Of a stretch of 16,165 nucleotides of DNA, positions 1 to 8,057 are shown in pieces. The stretch comes from UKL13-2 sp040006575. Lineage in GTDB: Bacteria > Pseudomonadota > Gammaproteobacteria > Burkholderiales > Usitatibacteraceae. Made by a program: the position numbers and the translations under genes. Within the stretch, counting starts at the first letter, position 1; each line of letters begins with the position of its first letter. The notes under the pieces are model-generated. The model was not told where the DNA came from, made no database searches, and worked only from the letters and a program-made list of their open reading frames with translations. The DNA is taken from contig JBDTWS010000093.1 in the NCBI GenBank assembly GCA_040006575.1, forward strand, positions 1 to 16,165. Direction: 5' to 3'.

Positions 1-1438
1 TGCGCAGGTAGAACAGGGCGAAGCCGAACGGCGGATGCATGAACGACGTCTGCATATTCACGCCGAGCAAAACCCCAAACCAGATGAGATCGATGCCGAG
101 CTTGTCTGCGGCGGGCCCGAGCAGGGGCACGATGATAAACGCCAACTCGAAATAATCGAGGAAGAACGCCAGCACAAACACCAGCAGGTTCACCACGATG
201 AGGAAGCCGACCTGGCCGCCCGGCAAATGCGTCAGCAGTTCTTCAACCCAAACGTGTCCGTTGACGCCATAGAACGTGAGACTGAAAACGCGTGCGCCGA
301 TGAGGATAAAGACCACGAAGGCGGTCAGCTTGGCGGTGGAATCCATCGCCTGGCGCAGCAATTTAAGGCTGAGGCGGCGGCGCGCGATCGCCATCAGGAA
401 CGCACCGGTCGCGCCCATCGCGCCGCCTTCGGTGGGTGTCGCCACGCCGAGGAAAATCGTGCCCAGCACCAGGAAGATCAGCGCCAGCGGCGGCACCAGC
501 ACAAACACTACGCGCTCGGCCAACTTCGACAGCAAGCCGAACTTGAGCCCATGATTGACCAGCGCCGCGCCAAAGGCGAGCGCCGTGCCGACTGAGGTGG
601 AGACGACAATCAATTCATCCAGGCCCTTCAGCTCAAACGACTTGCCGATGAGCGACTGGCAAAGCGCCGCCACGGCGGCAATATTCCTGGCGAACAATAC
701 TGACGCGATGACGGAAATGATCGCCAGCACCAATAGCGACACGACACCGCTGTTGCCGCTCGCTTCGCGAAACACGCGCGCCTCGACCGGTAACGCAGGC
801 GCCCACTTTGGCTTGAAAATCGCCACCCCGGCCACGTACGACGTATACAACCCGGCCAGGACGATGCCGGGAATGAACGCACCCGCATACATGTCGCCCA
901 CCGATTTTCCCAGCTGATCGGCCATGATGATGAGCACCAGCGAAGGCGGGATGATTTGCGCGAGCGTACCGGAGGCCGCGATCACGCCTGAGGCGAGCCG
1001 GCGATCGTAGCCGTAGCGCAACATGATGGGTAGCGAGATCAGTCCCATCGAGATGACGGACGCGGCGACCACGCCGGTGGTGGCCGCGAGCAGGGCGCCG
1101 ACGAAGATCACCGCGAAGGCGAGACCACCGCGCACCGGCCCGAACAATTGGCCGATCGTTTCGAGCAGATCCTCGGCCATGCCGCTGCGTTCCAGTATCA
1201 ATCCCATCAGCGTAAAGAACGGCACCGCCAGCAGCGTATCGTTGGACATCACGCCCCAGATACGCTCGGGCAGCGCCTGGAACAAAGTCGGCTGCAACAG
1301 TCCAAGCTCGATGCCGATCAGCCCGAACACGATGCCGTTGGCGGCCAGTGAGAAGGCCACGGGATAGCCCATCAGCAGGAAAATAAACAGCCCGGCAAAC
1401 ATCAGCGGGGCCATGTTGTGGATGATGAATTGCGTCAT
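1..1438 (-). CDS. dctM: TRAP transporter large permease (DctM family), 3' end outside window
   Basis: This is the 12-TM-class membrane channel subunit of a tripartite ATP-independent periplasmic (TRAP) transporter, which uses an ion gradient to import organic acids or related solutes captured by a periplasmic binding protein. Reading the minus strand from the ATG at 1438 gives an uninterrupted frame of 479 codons to the window edge. It is almost entirely hydrophobic, with many TM segments separated by short Gly/Pro loops. The last visible residues (about 461-479), NMQTSFMHPPFGFALFYLR, are characteristic of the DctM branch usually labelled mannitol/chloroaromatic type (FcbT3-like). The start lies 21 bp after the stop of the small permease, so the two are surely co-transcribed. 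No clear Shine-Dalgarno is visible, so coupling to dctQ is likely. The substrate cannot be told from sequence, and no DctP-type binding protein is in the window; it may lie beyond the left edge. Confidence 0.93.
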   Translation of the reverse strand, partial: MTQFIIHNMAPLMFAGLFIFLLMGYPVAFSLAANGIVFGLIGIELGLLQPTLFQALPERIWGVMSNDTLLAVPFFTLMGLILERSGMAEDLLETIGQLFGPVRGGLAFAVIFVGALLAATTGVVAASVISMGLISLPIMLRYGYDRRLASGVIAASGTLAQIIPPSLVLIIMADQLGKSVGDMYAGAFIPGIVLAGLYTSYVAGVAIFKPKWAPALPVEARVFREASGNSGVVSLLVLAIISVIASVLFARNIAAVAALCQSLIGKSFELKGLDELIVVSTSVGTALAFGAALVNHGLKFGLLSKLAERVVFVLVPPLALIFLVLGTIFLGVATPTEGGAMGATGAFLMAIARRRLSLKLLRQAMDSTAKLTAFVVFILIGARVFSLTFYGVNGHVWVEELLTHLPGGQVGFLIVVNLLVFVLAFFLDYFELAFIIVPLLGPAADKLGIDLIWFGVLLGVNMQTSFMHPPFGFALFYLR

Positions 1439-1459
1439 GGTCAATCGCGCCGGCAGTGG

Positions 1460-2077
1460 TTAGGAGACTGCGGGCGCGGGTGCAGGGGCATCGCGCTTCG
1501 CCTGGGCTTCGGCGATTTCGCGCGCCAATTCTTCTTCGGCGGTCGGACCACTTTCTTCAGCGGCAGGATCGGGGATGAGCCCGCGCAGGATCGCGATGCG
1601 CTTGATCAGCTCGGAAACGCCCTGCATAACCAGCAGGAAAAATCCCACCGGCAACAGCAACCGCGCCGGCCACACCACGAGGCCGCCGGCGTTGGATGAA
1701 TGCTCATTGCCGACATACGCATTCACGAATACCGGCCACGACAGGACCATGATCAGGATCGCCATCGGCATCAGGAAAAACAGCGTGCCGAAGACATCGA
1801 TATACAGCTGCGTGCGACGTGAAAATCGCGAATAGATCACATCGATGCGCACATGCTGGCCATGCAGCAGCGTATAGCCGCCGCAGAGCAAAAAGATGGC
1901 GGAGAACAAGTACCACTGCAGCTCCAGCCAGGCATTCGAGCTGCTATTGAACGCATAGCGGATGATGGCGTTGCCCGCGCTGATCAGCACCGCCACCAGC
2001 GTCAGCCAGTAAGCCTGGCGGCCGATGAAGTCCGTGACCGAATCGATGGCTCGGGATAATTTCAACAGTGTTTGCAC
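1460..2077 (-). CDS. dctQ: TRAP transporter small permease (DctQ family)
   Basis: This is the four-TM small membrane subunit of the TRAP transporter, the partner of the large permease directly downstream. The 205-residue product has hydrophobic segments at about 22-41, 54-72, 94-116 and 132-155. The family-typical stretch LELQWYLFS is at 51-59, followed by an HVRIDV motif at 75-80. It resembles the FcbT2-like branch, matching the type of its neighbour. The start is a GTG at 2077; the sequence AAGGGGA lies about 8 nt upstream and supports it (the ATG at 2079 is in another frame). After the last TM there is a charged and Pro/Ala-rich tail (about 170-205, many Glu and Ala), longer than is usual for DctQ and probably cytoplasmic. 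The gene follows the anti-sigma-like gene on the same strand but is separated by 163 bp with a possible promoter, so it is probably a separate transcription unit. Confidence 0.93.
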   Translation of the reverse strand: MQTLLKLSRAIDSVTDFIGRQAYWLTLVAVLISAGNAIIRYAFNSSSNAWLELQWYLFSAIFLLCGGYTLLHGQHVRIDVIYSRFSRRTQLYIDVFGTLFFLMPMAILIMVLSWPVFVNAYVGNEHSSNAGGLVVWPARLLLPVGFFLLVMQGVSELIKRIAILRGLIPDPAAEESGPTAEEELAREIAEAQAKRDAPAPAPAVS

Positions 2078-2145
2078 ATCAGTTCCCCTTGGTAGTCCAC
2101 TGACGAAAATCTCCGGTGCGGCCGTGAATGATTATTGTGCGAAGA

Positions 2146-2151
2146 ATTATA
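2146..2151 (-). promoter_or_regulatory. possible -10 element for dctQM
   Basis: On the minus strand the hexamer TATAAT (an exact sigma70 -10) lies 68 nt upstream of the dctQ GTG, in the 163-bp gap after the anti-sigma-like gene. At 17-18 nt further upstream there is no good -35 (GAGGTC or GGAGGT), and no extended TG motif is present. The call therefore rests on the -10 and its position alone. The rest of the gap (2078-2240) holds nothing else I can name. Confidence 0.35.
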
Positions 2152-2240
2152 TCGGCTTTGCTGCGCGCGACCTCCGCGAGGGGGAGGAAGGCTGTCGTAT
2201 TTTTCGCCTTGCAAGCGGATCGAATTCGACCCGGGCCAGC

Positions 2241-3536
2241 CTAGTCGGCAGGCAGGTCGCTCAGCGTTTTCAACGATGGGGGCAGCACGAATTCCGGATA
2301 CGCTTTCTTGAAGCGCACCAGTTCTTCACGCAATTCCTTGAGTTTTCCCTGTTCGCGCAATTCCAGCAGGCGTTTCAGCCATGGGCCCGGCAGCTCGCTG
2401 CTGCCGCCTGCGGCGAATTTTGCAGGCGGCGCACCGGCGGTTGAGGGCTGGGATTCCCGTGCGATCGACGAGCCCGTTATATCGAGCTTTTCAGCCTTAT
2501 TGGCCCGTGCCACTTTGTCTGCAACGATAGCGGGAGATGGTACGGCCATGGCGGGTGCGGGTGCGGGTGCACGTGCAGGTGCAGGTGCCGCCGGCGAAGC
2601 GCGTTGCGCGTTTGCCGCTTGTGTAGGGGCGGATGCTGGTGCTGGTGCTGGTGCGGGTGCAGGCACGACCGGCGCCGCAGCAATGTCCTTGCGATCAAGT
2701 GAGCCTCTTGCGCGCGATGATTCGTACTCCAGCGCTTTCTTTTCAGTGATCTCCGGCGTGACGTTGGCCTCGGCGCGCGCCTGTTTGCGCAGTGACGTTG
2801 CCGAATCGGAGGGCGTTCCTGGGAAGGGTACTGCGCCTGCCTTGGTGGCAGGGGCGGCAGCAGACGGCGCAGCGGAGGCGGGTGCCGCGGCCGCCAGGGC
2901 AGGTGGAGCGGGCGGGGCGTAAACCGGTGGCGCATTGGGCGCTGGTTTGGCGGGGCGTGCGGCTTCAATCGTCACTTCAGGTGGCGGCACAGAATCCGCT
3001 TTTTCCTTTTTGGCATAGTAGGAAGGTTCCGCAGGTTTGGACGCAGCATTAGACGCTGACTGCGGTGCCGGCACCGCGACAATGGTGCCGGCATCCTTTT
3101 CATTCGTATTCGCGCGATCGGCCAAGGCGCCGGCTTGGTTGCTGCGGGCCGCCGGGGATACGGATTCCTGGACTCTTGCTTCCATAACAATATTCTTTTC
3201 GGCGGGCACTTGTTGCCGCACTTCCGCAACAGGCGACGAAGGGCTTTGCGAAGGTGCCGGCGCCAGTTCCGGCCGCTCCTGCACCGACACAAAAATCACC
3301 GATACCGAGAGCATCACCACGGCGGCGGCGGCCAGTTGCGGTGTCCAGGTTCGCAGCCAGTTTTTCCCCGCCGGCTGCGGGCCCGATTTCACCGCACGCC
3401 GCGCAGCGGCGCGGATGGCATCGTCCATCGCGGGCGGTGGGAGCATGTCGCCATCGCCGCGCGCATCACGATAGGCGCGGCTGACGGCGCCGCTTCCTTC
3501 GATGTCTTCGTGTTCGCGTGGGTCGATGGGGTTCAT
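2241..3536 (-). CDS. Pro/Ala-rich single-pass membrane protein, probable anti-sigma factor
   Basis: This 431-residue protein probably holds the ECF sigma factor encoded just upstream inactive at the inner membrane. Its ATG overlaps the sigma stop (ATGA, 3533-3536), which is typical of sigma/anti-sigma pairs. A cytoplasmic N-terminus contains a conserved-looking helix, AMDDAIRAAARRAV, at about 36-49. One TM segment follows at about 66-86, and then a long periplasmic part very rich in Pro and Ala (about 90-345). A stretch EKLDITGSSI at 349-358 resembles the TGSRI motif found near the mature N-termini of many TonB-dependent receptors. The C-terminal module (about 381-420) has the pattern PGPWL...L...GK..ELREEL..F..AYPEFVLPP, which I recognise as recurring in similar ECF-linked proteins of Xanthomonadales. 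No zinc-binding HxxxCxxC motif, and no cysteine at all, is seen. The anti-sigma function is inferred from gene order and topology. Confidence 0.85.
   Translation of the reverse strand: MNPIDPREHEDIEGSGAVSRAYRDARGDGDMLPPPAMDDAIRAAARRAVKSGPQPAGKNWLRTWTPQLAAAAVVMLSVSVIFVSVQERPELAPAPSQSPSSPVAEVRQQVPAEKNIVMEARVQESVSPAARSNQAGALADRANTNEKDAGTIVAVPAPQSASNAASKPAEPSYYAKKEKADSVPPPEVTIEAARPAKPAPNAPPVYAPPAPPALAAAAPASAAPSAAAPATKAGAVPFPGTPSDSATSLRKQARAEANVTPEITEKKALEYESSRARGSLDRKDIAAAPVVPAPAPAPAPASAPTQAANAQRASPAAPAPARAPAPAPAMAVPSPAIVADKVARANKAEKLDITGSSIARESQPSTAGAPPAKFAAGGSSELPGPWLKRLLELREQGKLKELREELVRFKKAYPEFVLPPSLKTLSDLPAD
2551..2668. repeat. in-frame hexanucleotide repeats in the anti-sigma-like gene
   Basis: Two clusters of a 6-bp unit GGTGCN occur on the plus strand. 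One is at about 2551-2590 (GCGGGTGCGGGTGCGGGTGC, then variants). The other is at about 2635-2668 (GCTGGTGCTGGTGCTGGTGC, then variants). On the coding (minus) strand they encode alternating Ala-Pro runs such as PAPAPAPA. Because the unit is two codons long, slippage would change the length of the periplasmic linker without shifting the frame. Confidence 0.75.
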
Positions 3537-4114
3537 GCGTATTCTTTCAGGCCTTCGCGCAATTTCGCGAAGGCGTAGCGCAGCCGGCTCTTGGCCGCTT
3601 CAAATGTGCAGCCGGTCGCGGCTGCGATGTCTTCGATACTCAAGCCACCTTCCTCGTACAGCAGGAACGCTTCGCGCTGCGGTGCAGGCAGCCCTTCAAT
3701 GGCGCGCAAGATAGCGGCCGACTGCTGGTTGGACTGCGCACGCACCATAGGTTCATCCACGCGGCTGCCGGGCATGCGGTCGATGGCGCTGTCACCGTCC
3801 CCCGCATCGCTTTCATACAGCGTGAGTTCGACCTTGCCATGGCGGCGGAAATAATCCATCAGCTTGTTGTGCGCGACCGTAAACAGGTAGGTGCGGAACT
3901 GCGCCTCAACACGGTAGCGGTCACGCGCCTGGATCAGGCTCACCCACACGTCCTGGAATAATTCCTCGGCATGTTCGCGGGTGCGGCACTGGCGGCCGAT
4001 GAAACGAAACAGGCCGGCACGATGGCGTGCATACAACTGGTCGAATGCGGCGGCATCGCCGCCCTGGTAGCGCAGCATGAGGGCTTCATCGGTGGGATCG
4101 TCGCCGGCAGTCAT
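3533..4114 (-). CDS. ECF-family RNA polymerase sigma factor
   Basis: This is an alternative sigma factor of the extracytoplasmic function class, which directs RNA polymerase to a small regulon when released from its anti-sigma factor. The 193-residue product has the two-domain ECF layout. Region 2 is at about 9-94 (DAAAFDQLYARH, then AEELFQDVWVSLIQ, then FRTYLFTVAHNKLMDYFRR). An acidic linker at about 100-122 follows. Region 4 is at about 136-190 (LRAIEGLPAPQREAFLLYEE, then the helix-turn-helix LSIEDIAAATGCTFEAAKSRLRYA). No extra C-terminal domain is present. The start ATG at 4114 gives a normal-length N-terminus; its ribosome-binding site is weak. The gene lies 71 bp after the 4186-5037 gene and overlaps the anti-sigma-like gene by 4 bp, so the group may be one transcript. 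I see no clear autoregulatory ECF promoter in the 71-bp gap. Confidence 0.95.
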   Translation of the reverse strand: MTAGDDPTDEALMLRYQGGDAAAFDQLYARHRAGLFRFIGRQCRTREHAEELFQDVWVSLIQARDRYRVEAQFRTYLFTVAHNKLMDYFRRHGKVELTLYESDAGDGDSAIDRMPGSRVDEPMVRAQSNQQSAAILRAIEGLPAPQREAFLLYEEGGLSIEDIAAATGCTFEAAKSRLRYAFAKLREGLKEYA

Positions 4115-4185
4115 CGTGCCCGGAAGTTTACTTGACCTGCCGCATCATGCGCAGCAGGGCAGCAAACGCCCGGGCAGTTGCGCCG

Positions 4186-5037
4186 TCAGCGCGGATCCGG
4201 CACGAAAGGCCCGGGAAATGCCTGCGGTTCGCGGCGCGGGTAGTTGCGGGGCGGTGACGGGATCACGCCCATGGCCACCAGGTTCGCGTAACTGTCGTAA
4301 TAGATACTCACCATCTCTTCGGGCTGCGATGTGGCGCGCTCAAAGCTGGTGTAGCGCGCAGGCGAATTCTCGCTGCGGCCGTGGCCGGTGCCGAGCTTGT
4401 CCTTCGGCTGGGCCATGCTGCCCGACTGGCCGCGATATTCATTTTCAGAGCGGCTGTCGCCCAGCGATTTTTCCATCGTACGCGGGGCTGCCGCTGCCGC
4501 CGGCGCATCGGCGCGTTCCCGGCGCGGATAGTCGTAGGGTTGCGCCTCGGAAATGGTAGGCGGTGGTGCATATGCCACTGGGTCGGGTTTGCGGCGGTAG
4601 AGCGCTGCGCCGATCACGCCCACATTGCCCGGCCGTCCGGTGCGCGCGGCATACGAATCGCCCAGGGAGGTGAAATAAAACGCCGCAGTCCGCGACATGC
4701 TTTTGCGCCAGCCGGCAATATCCATCTGTTGCCAGCCGTCGATGACATAGCCGCCCTGTTGCGTGGCTGCCGTCTCGCCACTGACGACATTCACGCCATC
4801 CACCGAAACGACGGCCAGCATGTCGTGGCCGTTGGTGTTGCGCACGGTGATCTGGTATTCATTGCCGGGTGCACCGACCACATAGGCTTTGCCGTGATGC
4901 CAGTAAACGGGCAGGTTGCGCCCTTCGGTGCGATCGTAGAGATCGATGCTGGCAAGGTGGCCGATGGCCAGCGCGTTGCCGGCGCAGGTGGCGAGGATGG
5001 AAGTCAAAAGCGTGCTCAATAAAAGTCTGCGTTTCAT
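4186..5037 (-). CDS. secreted protein of a conserved uncharacterised family, linked to ECF sigma/VIT genes
   Basis: Function unknown. The ATG at 5037 is chosen because AAAGGAC stands about 7 nt before it and it begins a clean signal peptide (MKRRLLLSTLLTSILATCAG, cut probably after NALA at 21-24). A longer frame from a GTG at 5100 lacks such support. The 283-residue product has an N-terminal domain (about 25-150) with VVSVDGVNVVSGETA at 77-90 and DSYAARTGRPGNVGVIG at 127-143. A low-complexity Pro/Ala/Arg-rich middle follows (about 150-210). A C-terminal motif at about 216-259 contains GTGHGRSENSPARYTSFERA followed by SIYYDSYANLVAMGVI. I recognise both conserved blocks as recurring in proteobacterial hypothetical proteins, but no role is established to my knowledge. 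The gene begins 59 bp after the VIT-protein stop and precedes the sigma gene, suggesting an envelope role in the same pathway (inference). Confidence 0.88.
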   Translation of the reverse strand: MKRRLLLSTLLTSILATCAGNALAIGHLASIDLYDRTEGRNLPVYWHHGKAYVVGAPGNEYQITVRNTNGHDMLAVVSVDGVNVVSGETAATQQGGYVIDGWQQMDIAGWRKSMSRTAAFYFTSLGDSYAARTGRPGNVGVIGAALYRRKPDPVAYAPPPTISEAQPYDYPRRERADAPAAAAAPRTMEKSLGDSRSENEYRGQSGSMAQPKDKLGTGHGRSENSPARYTSFERATSQPEEMVSIYYDSYANLVAMGVIPSPPRNYPRREPQAFPGPFVPDPR

Positions 5038-5096
5038 GATGATGTCCTTTCTGGATTGTTGAAGGTCAACCTGGTAATCCGAGGCGTTCCAAGGCA

Positions 5097-8057
5097 TCAC
5101 TTCACCTCGAACTCACCCACAAAAATCATTTCCTTGCGGTCCTTCAATCGCATCGTGACGATCTGGTCTTCCTGGTTGCTTTTGCCGAAATGGGTCGACA
5201 GTTTCAGCGACAGCGTGGTCGCGCCGGTCACGTTCTGGCGGCGGTCACCGAAGTAGTTGGCCTCGACCTTGTACTTGCCCGGCTTCGCGTTTTTTAGCGA
5301 AAACTCTTCCGGTCCATAGCCGCCGGTGAAGTCCATCGACATCCGTCCACCCTGGTGCGTGAGCTGGTTGCCGTAGTAGGCTTTTTCGCCATTTGGATCG
5401 GTCACCCAGAGGTCGATGTCGGTGTTGTCGGCATCCCAGGTCAGCACCGCACGCAGGTCCAGCGACAGGTTTTTCAACAACCGTGGATCGATGCGGCTGG
5501 TGTCGAGTGCGGCCGTGTTGGCAACGATCGCATTCAGTTCCGCCAGTGTGATCAGCTCGATTTCCGGGAAGCGGTTATGCCAGGGACGGATCACCACTTC
5601 ATACAGCGAATCGATCGCTTTCTGCGCCTGCTTGTCGGCGGCATAAGCGAGTCCCAGGTCACGATACGACTGGGGTTCTTCAGGGCTCAGCGCCAGCACT
5701 TTCTTGAAAACGGGGATCGCCATTGCCGGCTGTTTGGCCTGCATCAGCCGATAGCCCATGATGCGCAGGATGTGGCGATTCTCCAGGTCCATCTCGGCAA
5801 GGTTGGTCAATACACGGATGCCGAGTGCAGGCTGCCCCTTGTCGAAGAAAACATCGGCGGCGTCGAGGAAGAATGCGGTGCTTTGCGCATAGCCGGGCTT
5901 TTCGTCGAGATAGATGCGATAGAGCTCGTCACCGGATGCTTCCCGCATGCGAAGTGCGTATGGCGAATCGGGCTGCCATTTTTGCAGGCGGATGGTGGCC
6001 GTCTGCGTGGCGCGCATCGAGTTGTCCGCTTCGGCCGGCGAGCCCGCTGCCTTCGCCAAGGATTGCAACGATGCGGGTGCGGCCGGCACGGCTGGTACGG
6101 GGTTACTTCTGGCTGCCCCGGCGGTCGCAGCATTTTGTGCAATTTCCTGGGCCTGCCGCGGCGAATCAGCACGGCGCTCGGCGACCGAATCCGCCATCAC
6201 GACCGAGGGCGCGACGCTACCCAACGCAACCTTCGCTTCCTTCTTGCGCTGCGTATCTTTCGGGAAATCGCGATTCCACCAGCGCACCTTGTTCTCGAAC
6301 AGCCGCACGATATTTTCCAGGTGCGATTTGCGTTCGCCGGTGCGTTGCGCGGCCAGGTTACCGGCGATGCGATCGTAGTCCGCGCGCAGTTCAGCCGGGG
6401 GTGCGATTTCAAAGCGGGCATAGTCTTCCACGCGATCAAGCACGATCAGCGAAGTCTCGCGTGTCACCAATTTGAATCGCTGGCCCAGGCGGCGAATCTC
6501 GGCGCGGTTGAACGCATATTCGCCTTCCAGTTCGGCGACGCGAAGCCGCGCCCATTGACCGGCTGCCAAAGCATTGGCTGCGTTGCCCGCATTCGCCTTG
6601 ATGGCAACATCAAGATAGCGCGCTTTACCCGGCGCACCTGCGAGTGTGAGCCGCACGGTAGCCTCATTTTCATTGAGAACGCCACCCAGCAGCACGCGTC
6701 CGTCGTTTGGATAGGGTGAAGCCAGGACCAGTTGCGACGCCTGGTTCGAGGTGATGGACGCAATGCGGGTGGCTGCGTTCAGTGCCATCTGTGCCGCTTC
6801 TGCAGGAGACGTTGCGGTCAGGTCGATAAACCGTCCGCCGGAACGATGCGCAATGTGGCGCAGGAAAGTCGTGTCGGCTTTTAAGGCAGCGGAAATGGCC
6901 AGCACCGGTGCTGCGGTCTTCTCGAAAGGCTTGTCACCAAAATTGCTTATACCGTCGCTGAACAGCAGGTATTCATTCACACGCGCTTCAGGAACGAAGG
7001 AGCCCAGGTTGGTGGCGCCGTCATAGGGCGTTGTGCTCAGTGCCTGGCGCAGGGCGTCCCAGCGTCCATTGCTGATACGGAAGACCTGCACGGCCTCGGC
7101 GTCATGACGCACACGGGTCAGCCGCACTTCGCCGTTGCCCATCCTGCGGAAATACGCATCGAGCAGGGCGAATTCGCGGCCATGATCGCGTGAGGAGCCG
7201 CTACCGGAACTGTCCCAGATGATGCCGACGTTTTTCGGGATCATTCGCGCCGCTTGCAGTGTCCGCAGAGGAACATCGGCAATGAAGTAAGTGCGGCCCT
7301 CGTATGTTTGCGTCCACGTGACGCTCGCGTCGCTGTTCGCCGTGGAAATATCCAATGTGGCATTGCCCTCGGCGGTGAAGTTGTTGCGATTGAGCGCCAG
7401 GCGATAACCATCCGCATCGCGCTCAAAAACTGCACCGGGAATGGCGTGGGCACTGGCCAGTGGCTTGCCGTCCACGCCGGCAATGCGCACGTCGACTGAA
7501 AGGTTGCCGATGTGGTCACCGAATCCCAGTGGCAGGCGATAGGCACTGCGCCCGCCGCGACTGGCCAGCGTCTCCTCGATGCGCAACACCACGCGCTTGG
7601 TGCCCTGCGCGGGGATGGGGTACACGCGCAATTTGAAATTGTTGCCTTGCGTGACTTCGAGCAGGCCCGGATCAATGCGGCCGCGAATCACGTCTTCGAA
7701 CACCGCCTGGCCCTTGGCTTTTTCGACCGGCACCGCTTCGCGTAGTGCACCGTTGACGTCCATGGCGAACGCGGCAATGTGTTGTCCATCGAGCAACGGA
7801 AATTGCAGCTCGCCTTCAAGCACGCGCCGGTTGGGGTTGTAGAACGTCATGTCGATCTGGGTCCACGCATGGCGGCCGCGGATATCGCCCGTCAGTTTGA
7901 CCGACTGCATTTGCACCGGCGCATCGGTCTGTGAAGAAATGACCAGCCGCGGCGGCTGCCAGATTTGCGCCATGGGCGAGCGCGCAGAAACCAGGCTGGG
8001 GACCAGTGCCGACGCGAACAAGATTGTTGCGGCAGCCAGTTGGGATAGACGATTCAC
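5097..8057 (-). CDS. large secreted VIT + VWA + TPR-like + DUF2135 protein
   Basis: This is probably a periplasmic or surface protein that binds ligands through a metal-dependent von Willebrand A domain. I chose the GTG at 8057 because GGAGAAC lies 4 nt before it and it starts a standard signal peptide (residues 1 to about 25, ending LVPSLVSA). The ATG at 8084 is in the same frame but has no ribosome-binding site and would add nine residues including an acidic one. In 986 residues the order is as follows. A VIT domain (about 36-166) contains NPNRRVLEGELQFPL. A VWA domain (about 274-431) has an intact MIDAS: DSSGS at 282-286, Thr 349 and FSDG at 366-369. A linker with WWNRDFPKD follows. A TPR-like helical region spans about 726-826. 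A C-terminal DUF2135-like domain (about 869-986) contains DIDLWVTDPNGE and GGYGPEEFSL. No C-terminal anchor or sorting signal is visible. It probably leads the operon with the downstream secreted protein and sigma genes. Confidence 0.92.
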   Translation of the reverse strand: MNRLSQLAAATILFASALVPSLVSARSPMAQIWQPPRLVISSQTDAPVQMQSVKLTGDIRGRHAWTQIDMTFYNPNRRVLEGELQFPLLDGQHIAAFAMDVNGALREAVPVEKAKGQAVFEDVIRGRIDPGLLEVTQGNNFKLRVYPIPAQGTKRVVLRIEETLASRGGRSAYRLPLGFGDHIGNLSVDVRIAGVDGKPLASAHAIPGAVFERDADGYRLALNRNNFTAEGNATLDISTANSDASVTWTQTYEGRTYFIADVPLRTLQAARMIPKNVGIIWDSSGSGSSRDHGREFALLDAYFRRMGNGEVRLTRVRHDAEAVQVFRISNGRWDALRQALSTTPYDGATNLGSFVPEARVNEYLLFSDGISNFGDKPFEKTAAPVLAISAALKADTTFLRHIAHRSGGRFIDLTATSPAEAAQMALNAATRIASITSNQASQLVLASPYPNDGRVLLGGVLNENEATVRLTLAGAPGKARYLDVAIKANAGNAANALAAGQWARLRVAELEGEYAFNRAEIRRLGQRFKLVTRETSLIVLDRVEDYARFEIAPPAELRADYDRIAGNLAAQRTGERKSHLENIVRLFENKVRWWNRDFPKDTQRKKEAKVALGSVAPSVVMADSVAERRADSPRQAQEIAQNAATAGAARSNPVPAVPAAPASLQSLAKAAGSPAEADNSMRATQTATIRLQKWQPDSPYALRMREASGDELYRIYLDEKPGYAQSTAFFLDAADVFFDKGQPALGIRVLTNLAEMDLENRHILRIMGYRLMQAKQPAMAIPVFKKVLALSPEEPQSYRDLGLAYAADKQAQKAIDSLYEVVIRPWHNRFPEIELITLAELNAIVANTAALDTSRIDPRLLKNLSLDLRAVLTWDADNTDIDLWVTDPNGEKAYYGNQLTHQGGRMSMDFTGGYGPEEFSLKNAKPGKYKVEANYFGDRRQNVTGATTLSLKLSTHFGKSNQEDQIVTMRLKDRKEMIFVGEFEVK

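Noticed and set aside
35..595. Long plus-strand open frame at the left edge, rich in Glu, Gln and His
   Set aside because: It is the antisense of the DctM gene, whose minus-strand frame gives a clear membrane permease with family motifs.
2171..2190. CCTCC/GGAGG hairpin after the anti-sigma-like gene as a terminator
   Set aside because: Only a 5-bp stem and no T-tract on the minus strand after it.
2551..2668. Repeats that at first glance could be a CRISPR or tandem array
   Set aside because: The unit is 6 bp, contiguous, without spacers, and fits codons for Ala-Pro in a real gene.
2308..2922. Plus-strand Ala/Gly-rich open frame
   Set aside because: It mirrors the Pro/Ala-rich anti-sigma-like gene; GC-rich repeat codons leave the opposite strand open. 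It has no ribosome-binding site or domain.
5355..6719. 454-codon plus-strand open frame inside the VIT/VWA gene region
   Set aside because: It has no recognisable domain and odd composition (many Cys, His, Arg, Phe), and lies opposite a gene with four recognisable domains.
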